Positions 25,844 to 34,181 of a DNA stretch of 50,620 nt are shown here, piece after piece; the first letter of the stretch is position 1, and each line of letters begins with the position of its first letter. The position numbers and the translations under genes are program-made. The notes beneath the pieces are model-generated. The model had not been told where the DNA came from and searched no databases. It saw only the letters and a list, made by a program, of their open reading frames with translations. The DNA is from Natronomonas sp. CBA1123 (GTDB lineage Archaea > Halobacteriota > Halobacteria > Halobacteriales > Haloarculaceae). The DNA lies in the NCBI RefSeq assembly GCF_009741925.1, contig NZ_WPCC01000024.1:1-50620 (forward strand), given 5' to 3'.

Positions 25844-26946
25844 TCCGCCAGCAACGCTCGGTAACGTTCCCCGGCGTCGCTTTCGGCCTCGATGGCCGAC
25901 TCGATGCGCTCGGAGAGCCATCCCTCCTCGACGTACCGCTCGTAGACGGGCAGGCGCTCGTTCAGCGGAACGCCCGCCTCCTCGGCAATCGACTCCAGTT
26001 CCCGCAGCTGCGGCCAGGCGTACTCGGGGTTGATGTGGTCGTCGGTGACCGGCGAGACCCCGCCCAAATCGTCGATGCCGCAGTCGAGCAGCTCGCGGAC
26101 GGGTGCGAGGTTCGGCGGCGACTGGACGCTCACCTCCTCCGGGAGGCCGACGCGAGCCATCGCCGTCACCCGGCGCATCGTTTCGACGTCCGGGGACCCG
26201 CTCTGCCAGCGTTCGTTGTTCACGACGGGTTGAACGATGACCTCCTGGATGTGGCCGTAGCGCTCCTGGAGGTCCCGAATCGCGAGGATGCTCTCGGCGC
26301 GGTCCTGCCAGGACTCGCCGATACCGACGAGGATGCCGGTGGTGAACGGGACGCCGAGTTCCCCCGCGGTAGCGAGGGTGGCGAGTCGCTGTCCCGGCTC
26401 TTTCGCCCGTGGGCCGCCGTGAGCCTGCACCTCGGCGGTGGTCTCCAACATCACGCCCATCGAGGCGTTCACGTCGGCGACCAGTTCCATCTGCTCGCGA
26501 GTCTGGTCGCCGGGGTTGGCGTGGGGGAGGAGTCCCTCGTCGAGGGCGATTTCGCAGGCCTCCCGGAGGTAGGCGTGAATCGAGTCGTGGCCCCACTCCT
26601 CGAGTTGGTCGTGAATCGCCGTATACCGGTCGTCGGGGTCGTCGCCGAAGGTGAACAGCGCCTCCGTACACCCCGCGTCGGCACCGCGCTCGCAGATGTC
26701 GCGGATTTCCTCGGGCGAGAGCAGCGACGCCTGTCCCGGCGGGTCGTAGTAGGTGCAGTAGGTACAGGTATAGCGGCAGGCGGTCGTCAGCGGGACGAAC
26801 ACGTTGCGCGCGAAGGTCAACTCCGGGGCGGCCGAAACGTCGGCGGGCGTGGTATCGAGCAGTCGCTCGACGGCCGCCTCCTCGACGGTTACCTCGATGC
26901 CGTAGTCGCCTGCGCCGAACACACTCCTCGGTCGGAGGGAGAGCAC
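25840..26946 (-). CDS. cofG: FO synthase subunit CofG (radical SAM)
   Basis: A radical SAM protein of up to 368 residues with the cluster motif CRYTCTYC (about residues 57-64) and CofG landmarks GDDPDDRYTAIHDQL, HANPGDQTREQM and VNNERWQSGSPDVETM. It completes the deazaflavin ring of FO together with CofH. The GTG at 26946 is the longest start, but a TTTTAAT sequence lies directly before it, so a leaderless transcript would begin near 26922, where another in-frame GTG (VFGAGDYGIEVTV) gives a 360-residue protein. Confidence 0.92.
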   Translation of the reverse strand: MLSLRPRSVFGAGDYGIEVTVEEAAVERLLDTTPADVSAAPELTFARNVFVPLTTACRYTCTYCTYYDPPGQASLLSPEEIRDICERGADAGCTEALFTFGDDPDDRYTAIHDQLEEWGHDSIHAYLREACEIALDEGLLPHANPGDQTREQMELVADVNASMGVMLETTAEVQAHGGPRAKEPGQRLATLATAGELGVPFTTGILVGIGESWQDRAESILAIRDLQERYGHIQEVIVQPVVNNERWQSGSPDVETMRRVTAMARVGLPEEVSVQSPPNLAPVRELLDCGIDDLGGVSPVTDDHINPEYAWPQLRELESIAEEAGVPLNERLPVYERYVEEGWLSERIESAIEAESDAGERYRALLAD

Positions 26947-26982
26947 ATTAAAAGGCTCGCCTGCGGCGGGACGGCGTCGGCC

Positions 26983-27588
26983 TCAGGCGCCCCGGCCGAT
27001 ACCCACCCGCCCGTCGCGGCGCTGGACGGCGAACCCGGCGTCTTCGAGCCACTCGCGGGCCCGTCCCTCGCCGTGGAGGAGCAGTTCGACGAGGTCGCGT
27101 GGTTCGTCGATGTCGACGGCCAGCCGGAAGGAGTCGACCATCGTCGCCTCCGTGCCGATTCGGCGGGCGATACGACGGTGGTCCCGAACCGAGGCGCCGT
27201 GGTAGTCGACTTCGAAGTCGGGGTGTCGGACGACGAGGGCGTTCGTCCCGCCGCCGAGTCCCGGGGCGATGACGACGTCGCCGTCGGCCTCGAAGAGCCG
27301 TTCCAGCGCCACGGCGTTCGCCAACCCGAGGTCGGCCATCACGACGGCGACCGGCGGGTCGAGACGCGCGTTCACCGCGTCGGTGAGCGGCCGGTCGTCG
27401 ACGACGACCGGGTACGGGCAGTCGACCGAGTCGGTCGCTAGAACGGTCGGCTCTCGGCCGGTTCGAGAAATCGCATCGCACACGTCGAGAAGCAACGCGC
27501 GGGCGAAGGCGGCCCGTTCGTCCGGTTCGAAGGCGTCGGCGAGTCGCGTCTTCGGCTCCCGCGCCGCGAACGGGACGTAGACGTTCAT
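26983..27588 (-). CDS. cofC: 2-phospho-L-lactate guanylyltransferase CofC
   Basis: A 201-residue nucleotidyltransferase of the CofC/FbiD family. It starts MNVYVPFAAREPKTRLADAF, the family's NTP-binding N-terminus, and continues with VVMADLGLANAVALERL and IAPGLGGGTNALVVRHPDFEVDYHGAS. It activates 2-phospholactate (or phosphoenolpyruvate) to give the F420 side-chain donor. It is transcribed in the same direction as cofG with a 36-base gap, and the preceding membrane gene ends at the base before its start, so an operon is likely. Confidence 0.93.
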   Translation of the reverse strand: MNVYVPFAAREPKTRLADAFEPDERAAFARALLLDVCDAISRTGREPTVLATDSVDCPYPVVVDDRPLTDAVNARLDPPVAVVMADLGLANAVALERLFEADGDVVIAPGLGGGTNALVVRHPDFEVDYHGASVRDHRRIARRIGTEATMVDSFRLAVDIDEPRDLVELLLHGEGRAREWLEDAGFAVQRRDGRVGIGRGA

Positions 27589-28347
27589 CTACCGCAGTCT
27601 GCTCGGACCCTGCTGGCGGGACTTATACAGGTAGTAGCCCCCGCCGACCAGAAGCAATGCGACGACGACGACCGCACCGACGATGAGACCGGTCCGGAGC
27701 GTCGCGCTCTGGGAGGCCTCGTTCTCGGCGCGCTCGGCGTTTCGAATCGCGTTGTCGAAGTTCCCGGCCTCGTAGGCGTCGATAGCGCTGTCGAGAGATT
27801 CTTGGGCGTCGCCGGAGCCCGAACTTCCGGTGGCCTCGCGGGCGCTGTCGATGGCCTCGCGGGCCTCCTTGCTGTCGGTCGTGTAGTGGTGGACCTCGTA
27901 GCTGTCGATGGCGTTGGTCGTGCCGCCCTCGCGGACCTGCGTGAACTCGGCGAACCGGAACTGCTGTGGCGGGTCGTAGCTCAGGTTCTCGATTTCGGGC
28001 GCAGTCCCACGAATTTCGACCTCGATTCGGTTCGTTCCGTCCTCGATGTCGACCTGCGTCTCGACGGACTGGCCGTCGGCGGACGTCTGGTCGACCTGAT
28101 TGCCCGCCTGGTCGAACTGCCGGACCGTCCACGTCACGTTCGTCATGTTCGTCTCACCGCGCAGCGTCCACTGTTCGAACTCGTCGAACAACTGCGTGAG
28201 TTCGACGGTCGCCTCGACGGTGGTTCCGACTTCGGCCTCCTCGGGCATGTCGTCGCTGCTGCTGTCGACGGCCGCCGCCGGTGCGACGAAAAGCGCACCG
28301 ACGAGCAGGCAGGCGAACAGGCCCGCGATGAACTGGCTACTCCTCAT
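27589..28347 (-). CDS. Secreted membrane-anchored protein with repeat-helix segment
   Basis: A 252-residue protein. The N-terminal signal sequence (SSQFIAGLFACLLVGALFVAPAAAVDSS) ends near residue 27. An extracellular beta-rich region follows (about 30-160; VEATVELTQLFDEFEQWTLR), then a helical TPR-like stretch with repeated Ala/Glu (about 160-220; SLDSAIDAYEAGNFDNAIRN). The last 30 residues hold one helix (LIVGAVVVVALLLVGGGYYL) and a basic tail. It overlaps the end of cetZ1 by 11 bases and is followed directly by cofC. No known family is clear; a surface partner of the cytoskeletal protein is possible but unproved. Confidence 0.75.
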   Translation of the reverse strand: MRSSQFIAGLFACLLVGALFVAPAAAVDSSSDDMPEEAEVGTTVEATVELTQLFDEFEQWTLRGETNMTNVTWTVRQFDQAGNQVDQTSADGQSVETQVDIEDGTNRIEVEIRGTAPEIENLSYDPPQQFRFAEFTQVREGGTTNAIDSYEVHHYTTDSKEAREAIDSAREATGSSGSGDAQESLDSAIDAYEAGNFDNAIRNAERAENEASQSATLRTGLIVGAVVVVALLLVGGGYYLYKSRQQGPSRLR

Positions 28348-29506
28348 CGTCGCCGTACTCTATGAGGTCGTCTAGGTCCTCCTTGCTCTTCGCTCGGAGC
28401 TGTTCGACGTTCTCCTCGGCCTCGATGGCCATCCGCTGCATCTCCTTGACGCGCGGAACGTCGGTCACCCCCGAGAGGACGACGATTGCCGCCACCCGGC
28501 TCTCGTTGGGGAGCGGGTAGTCGCCGGCCCGCACCTCCATACAGCCGGTGGTCTCCTCGAGCCACTTCCGCGCTTTGTCTATGCCCTTCCGATTGAGCGC
28601 CTTCGGCGGCCCGGAGACGAGCAACAGCGCCCGCTCGGTGCTGTCGACTTCACACTGCAGGGTGAGTTTCCCGAGCGTCGCTCGGCGGACGAGAGAGGTG
28701 ATGCGGTTCGTCGCGTCGCCGGAGCTTTCGAGGCCGTCGCCGTCGTTGTTGCCGCGGAACCTGTCGAGCAGTCCCTTGTTCTCCGATTCGACCTCCTCGC
28801 TGGCGTAGCCGATGGACGTGATGCCGTGGTCGCCGAGCGTGTTGATGATTTCGGAGGCGTCGACGACGCTTTCGGCCACGTCGTCGCCCATCGCCTCGAC
28901 CTCGCCCGCGGAGAACAGCGCGCCGAAGCGAGCGACGATTTCCTGATTGATTTCGGCGTAGCCCTCGCCGAGACTCTCGCCGCCGGTTTTGAACGCGTCG
29001 TTGTCGAAGGTGAGCAGATTGTCGACGCTCTCGGCGAACTCTTGGAACGACCGGGCGGCGTTGCGATTGTAGATGCCCCCCTCGTCGCGGGCGGGGAGAA
29101 TACCGAGCCCGTAGACGGGTTCGACGTACAGTCGCTGGAGGTGTTCGGCCAGGATGGGCGCACCGCCGCTGCCGGTGCCGCCGCCGAGACCGGCCATGAT
29201 GAGGAACGCGTCGATTTCGCTGCTCGTCATGGTGTCGATGGCCGTCTGAATCTCCTCCATGTCCTCGCGAGCACACCGCTCGCCCAGCTCCGGTTCGGTG
29301 CCGGCGCCGTGGCCTTTCACGACCGATTGGCCGATGAGTACCCGGTTCTCGTTCGGTACGTAGTCCAGGCCCATCAAGTCCGCCTTCGCCGTGTTGACGG
29401 CGACGGCGTGGCCGATGATACCCGTCCCACGGGTAGAGTCGTATTCGAGGAACCGGTCGAGAACTTTCCCGCCGGCCTGCCCGAAGCCGATCATTGCGAG
29501 TTTCAT
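28337..29506 (-). CDS. cetZ1: Tubulin/FtsZ-like protein CetZ
   Basis: A 389-residue GTPase of the CetZ family, archaeal cytoskeletal proteins that control cell shape and motility in haloarchaea. The GTP-binding tubulin signature is GLGGGTGSGGAP (about 109-120). The N-terminus MIGFGQAGGKVLDRFLEYD is the CetZ form, and the T7-like segment with GIYNRNAARSF fits. The C-terminal tail is acidic (KSKEDLDDLIEYGDDEE). Synteny with cofG/cofC and a membrane gene matches what I recall of cetZ1 in Haloferax. The start at 29506 is conserved, with a TATA-like TTATCC about 40 bases upstream. Confidence 0.92.
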   Translation of the reverse strand: MKLAMIGFGQAGGKVLDRFLEYDSTRGTGIIGHAVAVNTAKADLMGLDYVPNENRVLIGQSVVKGHGAGTEPELGERCAREDMEEIQTAIDTMTSSEIDAFLIMAGLGGGTGSGGAPILAEHLQRLYVEPVYGLGILPARDEGGIYNRNAARSFQEFAESVDNLLTFDNDAFKTGGESLGEGYAEINQEIVARFGALFSAGEVEAMGDDVAESVVDASEIINTLGDHGITSIGYASEEVESENKGLLDRFRGNNDGDGLESSGDATNRITSLVRRATLGKLTLQCEVDSTERALLLVSGPPKALNRKGIDKARKWLEETTGCMEVRAGDYPLPNESRVAAIVVLSGVTDVPRVKEMQRMAIEAEENVEQLRAKSKEDLDDLIEYGDDEE

Positions 29507-29598
29507 AACGTCACTTGTCCCGGATAGCGTCCCACGGGAAGGATAAGCTTTCGGCCAGAGTCAGACGCTGAGATGACGATTCGGTCGCCCGCTACGTA

Positions 29599-30612
29599 TC
29601 AGTCGTCCAACGTCTCGGGGTCGACGCCGAGATAGTCGGCCAGCGTCGTCAGGTCTTCGGTGGTGAGACCGAATGCGTCGATGTCGTTGTCGTCGGTGGT
29701 GTTGTCGAACTGCAGCGAGCGGTACTGGTCCGACCCCATCGGGGCGCCGGGGACGAAATCGGCGAGTCGCAACCCGATTTTCGTCAGCGCCATCGGAACC
29801 GGCACCACGTCGACGGGCTTGTCGTCGGCCGCGTGGGCCAACTTCGCGACTTCCGCCAGCGTCAACACCTCCGGACCGCCGATGTCGTAGGTCTCGCCGA
29901 CGTGTGGCTCTTGGCCTTCGGCATCCCCGTCCTCGGTGTCGTCGACACGACGGATGGCCGGCGTCGGTCCGTCTTCGTCGCTTTCGTCATCGCTCTCGGC
30001 TTCGTCGGTGGGTTCGACGCCCTCCAGTGCATCGGCGAGCATCGGGACGACGTCGCCGACCCAGATGGGCTGAAACCGTGTCTTCCCACCGCCCGGAAGC
30101 GGGGTGAGATACGGCGGGGCGAGTTTCTTCGTAAAGGAGACGAACTCGCCGCCGTCGCCGAAGACGACGGAGGGTCGGAAGATGACCCAATCGAGGTCGG
30201 ACTCCTTGACGATGGCCTCGGCGAGGCCCTTCGATTGGATGTAGGCCGTGTTCCCGTCGGGGTCGGCGCCGAGGGCGCTCATCTGGACCAGTTTTCCGAC
30301 GCCGTGTTCCTCGGCCGCGCGGACGACGTTTTCGGTGCCGTCCCGATGGACTTCGAAGTGTTTGTCGTTGCCGCCCTTCGGGCGGAACAGCGGCGACAAC
30401 GCGACGAGATTGATGACGGCGTCCTGCCCCTCGAAGGCGGCTTCGATGGAGTCGTACGCCGCCACGTCGCCCATGGCGGTTTCGACGCCGTTCGGCAGGT
30501 CGGCCTCGTTCGGGGAGCGTGACAGCGCCGTCACGTCGTGTCCCCGCCGGTGCAACTCTCGACACAGGTTCTCGCCGATGAAGCCCGTACCGCCGACGAC
30601 AAGGATGCGCAT
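29599..30612 (-). CDS. NAD(P)-dependent dehydrogenase/epimerase, complex I NDUFA9-like
   Basis: A 337-residue protein of the atypical short-chain dehydrogenase class. NAD-binding GGTGFIGENL (residues 7-16) and a YxxSK active-site pair (YIQSKGLAEA) are seen, with FRPSVVFGDGGEFV nearby. This resembles the NDUFA9 accessory subunit of complex I and related proteins. A haloarchaeal acidic insert (about 213-237) interrupts the C-terminal half. A TATA box TTTATAC lies about 26-32 bases upstream. Substrate unknown. Confidence 0.85.
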   Translation of the reverse strand: MRILVVGGTGFIGENLCRELHRRGHDVTALSRSPNEADLPNGVETAMGDVAAYDSIEAAFEGQDAVINLVALSPLFRPKGGNDKHFEVHRDGTENVVRAAEEHGVGKLVQMSALGADPDGNTAYIQSKGLAEAIVKESDLDWVIFRPSVVFGDGGEFVSFTKKLAPPYLTPLPGGGKTRFQPIWVGDVVPMLADALEGVEPTDEAESDDESDEDGPTPAIRRVDDTEDGDAEGQEPHVGETYDIGGPEVLTLAEVAKLAHAADDKPVDVVPVPMALTKIGLRLADFVPGAPMGSDQYRSLQFDNTTDDNDIDAFGLTTEDLTTLADYLGVDPETLDD

Positions 30613-30738
30613 ACACTGTTTCGTACTCGCGGAGACCGTATAAAGGGTCGTGGCGAGGCAACCACCGCAGGTTCCCGAACGCCCCCGAAACCGTCGCTAG
30701 CCGACGCCGTTATTGCGCCGAAACCCCGAGTACCGATA

Positions 30739-31797
30739 ATGAGCGCTACCGCCGGACTGGACCGCATCGACCGGGCCGTCATCAACGCCTTCCAGGGCGG
30801 CTTCCCCGTCGTCGAGGAGCCCTTCGAGCCGGCCGCCGAGGCGCTTCGAGCGCGCGGCATCGACGTGACCGGAGCGGAACTCCTCGAACGGGTCCAACGG
30901 CTCGACGACGACGGCGTGTTGACGCGCTTCGGCGCGCTCATCAACGCCCAGGAAATCGGTGGTGCGGCGACGCTCGTGGCGATGCACGCCCCCGAGGAGC
31001 GCTTCGAGGAGGTGGCCGAGCAGGTCAACGCCCACAGAGAGGTCGCCCACAACTACGAACGGGAACACCCCCATCTCAACATGTGGTTCGTCGTCTCGGT
31101 GGCCGACCCCGACGCCGTCGAGGACGTCCTCGGCAACATCGAATCCGAAACCGGACAGGAGACGTACAACCTCCCGAAGCGCGAGGAGTTCCGCGTCGAG
31201 GCGAAGTTCCTCCTCGACGGCCCGATTCCCGACGGCGACCTCGATTGCTCGGACCTCGGTCCAGCCATCGACCCCGTCGAGCGGGACACGCTCACCCCTC
31301 AAGAGCGGGACCTCGTCGTCGAGATTCAGGGTGGCCTACCTGTCACCGCGACGCCGTACGCCGACGTGGCCGCGGAACTCGGCGTCGACACCGAGTGGGT
31401 CACGAGCACCATCAAGCGATTCAACGAGGAAGGGAAAGTCCGCCGCGTCGGCGTGATTCCGAACCACTACAGTCTCGGCTACACGGAAAACGGGATGACC
31501 GTCTGGAACGTCCCCGACGACCTCGTCTCGGAGGTCGGCCCCGAAGTCGCCTCGTTGGATTTCGTCACGCACTGCTACCGCCGACCCCGTCACGAGGGCG
31601 TCTGGCCGTACAACTTCTTCGCGATGACACACGGCCGAAGCGAAGCAGAGAGCCAACAGCGCATCCAGCAGGTCAAAGAGACGATGGAGTCCTTCTGGGA
31701 CGTCGCAGACGACGACTGGGACACGCTGTTCTCGACACAAATACTGAAAAAGACCGGTATCCGACTGGACGAACGCGCAGACGCGAACACGGAGTAG
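30739..31797 (+). CDS. Siroheme decarboxylase AhbA/AhbB-type fusion (Lrp/AsnC-like)
   Basis: A 352-residue protein with two similar halves. The first half (about 1-165) has a winged-helix region (DRIDRAVINAFQGGFPV, then LERVQRLDDDGVLTRFGALI) and NYEREHPHLNMWFVVSV. The second (about 180-350) has SVAHL-like landmarks (LPVTATPYADVAAELGV, IKRFNEEGKVRRVGVI) and HCYRRPRHEGVWPYNFFAMTHG. Such AhbA/AhbB proteins remove two carboxyls from siroheme in archaeal heme and d1 synthesis. Genes for precorrin-2 dehydrogenase and hemA follow immediately, supporting a tetrapyrrole role. A pure Lrp regulator is unlikely given the H-Y-R motif. Confidence 0.82.
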   Translation: MSATAGLDRIDRAVINAFQGGFPVVEEPFEPAAEALRARGIDVTGAELLERVQRLDDDGVLTRFGALINAQEIGGAATLVAMHAPEERFEEVAEQVNAHREVAHNYEREHPHLNMWFVVSVADPDAVEDVLGNIESETGQETYNLPKREEFRVEAKFLLDGPIPDGDLDCSDLGPAIDPVERDTLTPQERDLVVEIQGGLPVTATPYADVAAELGVDTEWVTSTIKRFNEEGKVRRVGVIPNHYSLGYTENGMTVWNVPDDLVSEVGPEVASLDFVTHCYRRPRHEGVWPYNFFAMTHGRSEAESQQRIQQVKETMESFWDVADDDWDTLFSTQILKKTGIRLDERADANTE

Positions 31798-31806
31798 CCA
31801 AACCCG

Positions 31807-32454
31807 ATGATACCGCTGTATCACGACTTTACGGACGAAACGGTGCTCGTCGTCGGCGGCGGGCCGGTCGGGGCCCGGAAGGCCAGACGGTTCGCCCGCG
31901 AGGCACGCGTCGTCGTCGTCAGCCCCGAGTTCCCGGCCGACGACTACGGCGGGGCCGAACACGTGCGAGCGGCGCCGACCGCCGAGGACGTGTCGGCGTG
32001 GGTCGACCGAGTCGACCCGGCGCTCGTGGTGGCGGCGACAGACGACGAGGCGGTCAACGACGCCGTCGAGGCGGCCGCACGGGAGCGGTCGGTGCTCCTC
32101 AACCGCGCCGACCGCTCCGGGGACCGCGACGTGGGCAGCGTGGTCGTCCCAGCGACGGTTCGGGACGGCGACGTGGTCGTCTCTATCTCGACCAGTGGAG
32201 CGAGTCCCGCGCTGTCGAAGGAACTCCGAACGCGCATCCAATCGGACATCGACGGCGCGGGTGAGTTGGCGAGACTGACCGGCGAGGTGCGCGAGGAACT
32301 GAAACAACGGGGTATCGACGCGAGTGCTCGTCGGGACGCGGTCCGAGCCGTCGTGCAATCGCCGCGTGTTTGGAAGGTTTTAGGTACAGGCGGGGCTAAG
32401 CCACGACGAACAGTAGACGCCGTCGTCGAATCGGCGTTGGGTGACAAGGAGTGA
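31807..32454 (+). CDS. Precorrin-2 dehydrogenase (siroheme synthase N-terminal domain)
   Basis: A 215-residue protein with a Rossmann NAD-binding motif VLVVGGGPVGARKARRF (residues 13-29) followed by the SirC/CysG-N fold (VVAATDDEAVNDAVEAAARE, and GSVVVPATVRDGDVVVSIST). It oxidises precorrin-2 to sirohydrochlorin. A ferrochelatase function, present in some homologues, is not excluded. It lies 9 bases after the AhbA/B gene, and its last four bases (GTGA) contain the hemA start, so the three genes form an operon. Confidence 0.88.
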   Translation: MIPLYHDFTDETVLVVGGGPVGARKARRFAREARVVVVSPEFPADDYGGAEHVRAAPTAEDVSAWVDRVDPALVVAATDDEAVNDAVEAAARERSVLLNRADRSGDRDVGSVVVPATVRDGDVVVSISTSGASPALSKELRTRIQSDIDGAGELARLTGEVREELKQRGIDASARRDAVRAVVQSPRVWKVLGTGGAKPRRTVDAVVESALGDKE

Positions 32455-33803
32455 ACATCGGAACCGGAATCATCGCTGGGGTCAGCGTCTCATACAGCCA
32501 CGCGAGCGTCGAGCAAATCGAAGCCGCCTGCGAGACCTCCGAACGCGAGGCCGTCGAGGCGCTTCTGAAGCGTCCCGGCGTCTCGGAGGCGTTCGTCCTC
32601 CAGACGTGCAATCGCGCGGAGGCGTACGTCGTCGCCGACGAGGCCGAAACCGCCCGCGAGGCGCTCGACGAGTACCTCGTCGGCGTCGACCCGGATGCGA
32701 CCCGCGAGTTGGGCCACGAAGAGAGTCTCCGACACCTGATGCGGGTCGCCTGTGGCCTCGAATCGCTCGTCATCGGCGAAGACCAGATTATCGGACAGGT
32801 GCGTGAAGCCTATGAGGCCGCTCGGGGCGCCGGCGGCATCGGGTCGACGCTCGACGATGCCGTCCTCAAGGCGCTCCACGTCGGCGAGCGCGCCCGCAGC
32901 GAGACCGCAATCAACGAGGGCGTCGTCTCGCTGGGGTCGGCCGCCGTCGAACTCGCCGAAAGCGAGCGGGACATCGCCGACGCGACCGCGCTCGTCGTCG
33001 GTGCCGGGAAGATGGCGACGCTGGCGGCCCGCGCACTCGACGACGCCGTCGACCGCGTCGTCGTCGCCAACAGGACGCTCCCACACGCCGAACACATCGT
33101 CGAGGAACTCGACACCGATGCCGCCGCCGTCGGTCTCGCTGCCCTCCCGATTGCCGTCGAAGAGGCCGACATCGTCGTCACGGCGACGGGCAGCGACAAC
33201 CACGTCCTCGACAGCGATACGCTCGAGGAGGTCGGCGAGACGCTCATCATCGACATCGCCCAGCCGCGTGACGTGACGCCGGCGGCGCGAACCGTCGATG
33301 AGGTCGAACTCCACGACCTCGATTCGCTGCAGTCGGTCACCGACGAGACCCGGAGTCAGCGGCGCGAAGCCGCCGAAACCGTCGAGGCGATGATAGACGA
33401 GGAGTTCGACCACCTTATCGCCCAGTACAAGCGCAAGCGCGCCGACCAGGTCATCGGGGCGATGTACGAGGGCGCCGAACGCATCAAGGCCCGTGAACTC
33501 CGAACCGCCGTCTCGAAACTCGAAGCCGAATCAGACGACGGCCTCACCGACGAACAGCAGGAAATCCTCGAATCGATGGCCGACGCGCTCGTCGGACAGA
33601 TTCTCTCCGCGCCGACACAGAGCCTCCGGGACGCCGCCGAGAACGACGACTGGACGACCATCAACACCGCCCTCCAGTTGTTCGGCCCCGGGCTGAAACC
33701 CGAACCCGCCGAGGTTCCGGAGGCCCCCGACGGGATTCCCGACGAGATGCGGCGACAGATGCCCGACGCCGTCCTAGAGCAGTTGACGGTCGACGACGAC
33801 TAG
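32451..33803 (+). CDS. hemA: Glutamyl-tRNA reductase
   Basis: A 450-residue reductase that converts glutamyl-tRNA to glutamate-1-semialdehyde with NADPH, the first step of tetrapyrrole synthesis. The catalytic cysteine is in LQTCNRAEAYV (about residue 52). NADPH-binding motif LVVGAGKMATLAAR and VVANRTLPHAE are present, as is the SLVIGEDQIIGQVREAY motif. The C-terminal dimerisation helices are normal. It starts with GTG at 32451, inside the stop of the previous gene. Confidence 0.94.
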   Translation: MNIGTGIIAGVSVSYSHASVEQIEAACETSEREAVEALLKRPGVSEAFVLQTCNRAEAYVVADEAETAREALDEYLVGVDPDATRELGHEESLRHLMRVACGLESLVIGEDQIIGQVREAYEAARGAGGIGSTLDDAVLKALHVGERARSETAINEGVVSLGSAAVELAESERDIADATALVVGAGKMATLAARALDDAVDRVVVANRTLPHAEHIVEELDTDAAAVGLAALPIAVEEADIVVTATGSDNHVLDSDTLEEVGETLIIDIAQPRDVTPAARTVDEVELHDLDSLQSVTDETRSQRREAAETVEAMIDEEFDHLIAQYKRKRADQVIGAMYEGAERIKARELRTAVSKLEAESDDGLTDEQQEILESMADALVGQILSAPTQSLRDAAENDDWTTINTALQLFGPGLKPEPAEVPEAPDGIPDEMRRQMPDAVLEQLTVDDD

Positions 33804-33805
33804 AA

Positions 33806-34167
33806 ACACCCACTTTTTACTCCCTCGGGTGTCCTCGCTCGCTTCGCTCGCTACGGGCACCACTCAGTCGCAAAAACTTGGGGAAAAACGACCCGACGCC
33901 TCGCTACGCTCGGCGTCGGCGAACCGCTCGCTCCCTATGGTCGCTCACGGATGCTGGACGCACAGGACTGGGTAGTGTACGCCGAGCGAAGCGAGGCGTT
34001 TCCCCGATGCCGAACGCCGAAGGCGTGAGGCATCGGTAGCGCGCACGGACTGACGCGAGCGAAGCGAGCGGAAGGAGTACGTGCTATTTTTCCCCAAGTT
34101 TTTGCCGAGAACCGGTGTCGCGCGCCGTTCGGCGCGCGACCCGCGTTCTCGTGTAAAAAGTGGGTGT
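33806..34167. repeat. Structured inverted-repeat element between hemA and the RNase H-like gene
   Basis: A 362-base non-coding region with several perfect or near-perfect inverted repeats. Outermost, ACACCCACTTTTTAC (33806-33820) is matched by its complement at 34153-34167 (15/15). Next, GCAAAAACTTGGGGAAAAA (33870-33888) is matched at 34087-34105 (19/19). Inside these, 33897-33915 matches 33980-33998 (18/19). Hairpins lie at 34004-34036 (CCGATGCC/GGCATCGG) and 34117-34140 (10-bp stem, loop GTTC), with CGAGAAC/GTTCTCG (34106-34112, 34145-34151) enclosing the latter. The 15-mer GCTCGCTTCGCTCGC (33837-33851) recurs inverted at 34055-34069. The outer arms start just after the stops of both converging genes, so at least they may act as terminators. 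No credible ORF. Confidence 0.85.
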
Positions 34168-34181
34168 AGAAAGCTGGGTTC

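Noticed and set aside
33806-34167. RNase P or SRP RNA in the structured region
   Set aside because: I see neither the conserved pairing segments of RNase P RNA nor the SRP helix 8 motif; the structure is repetitive instead.
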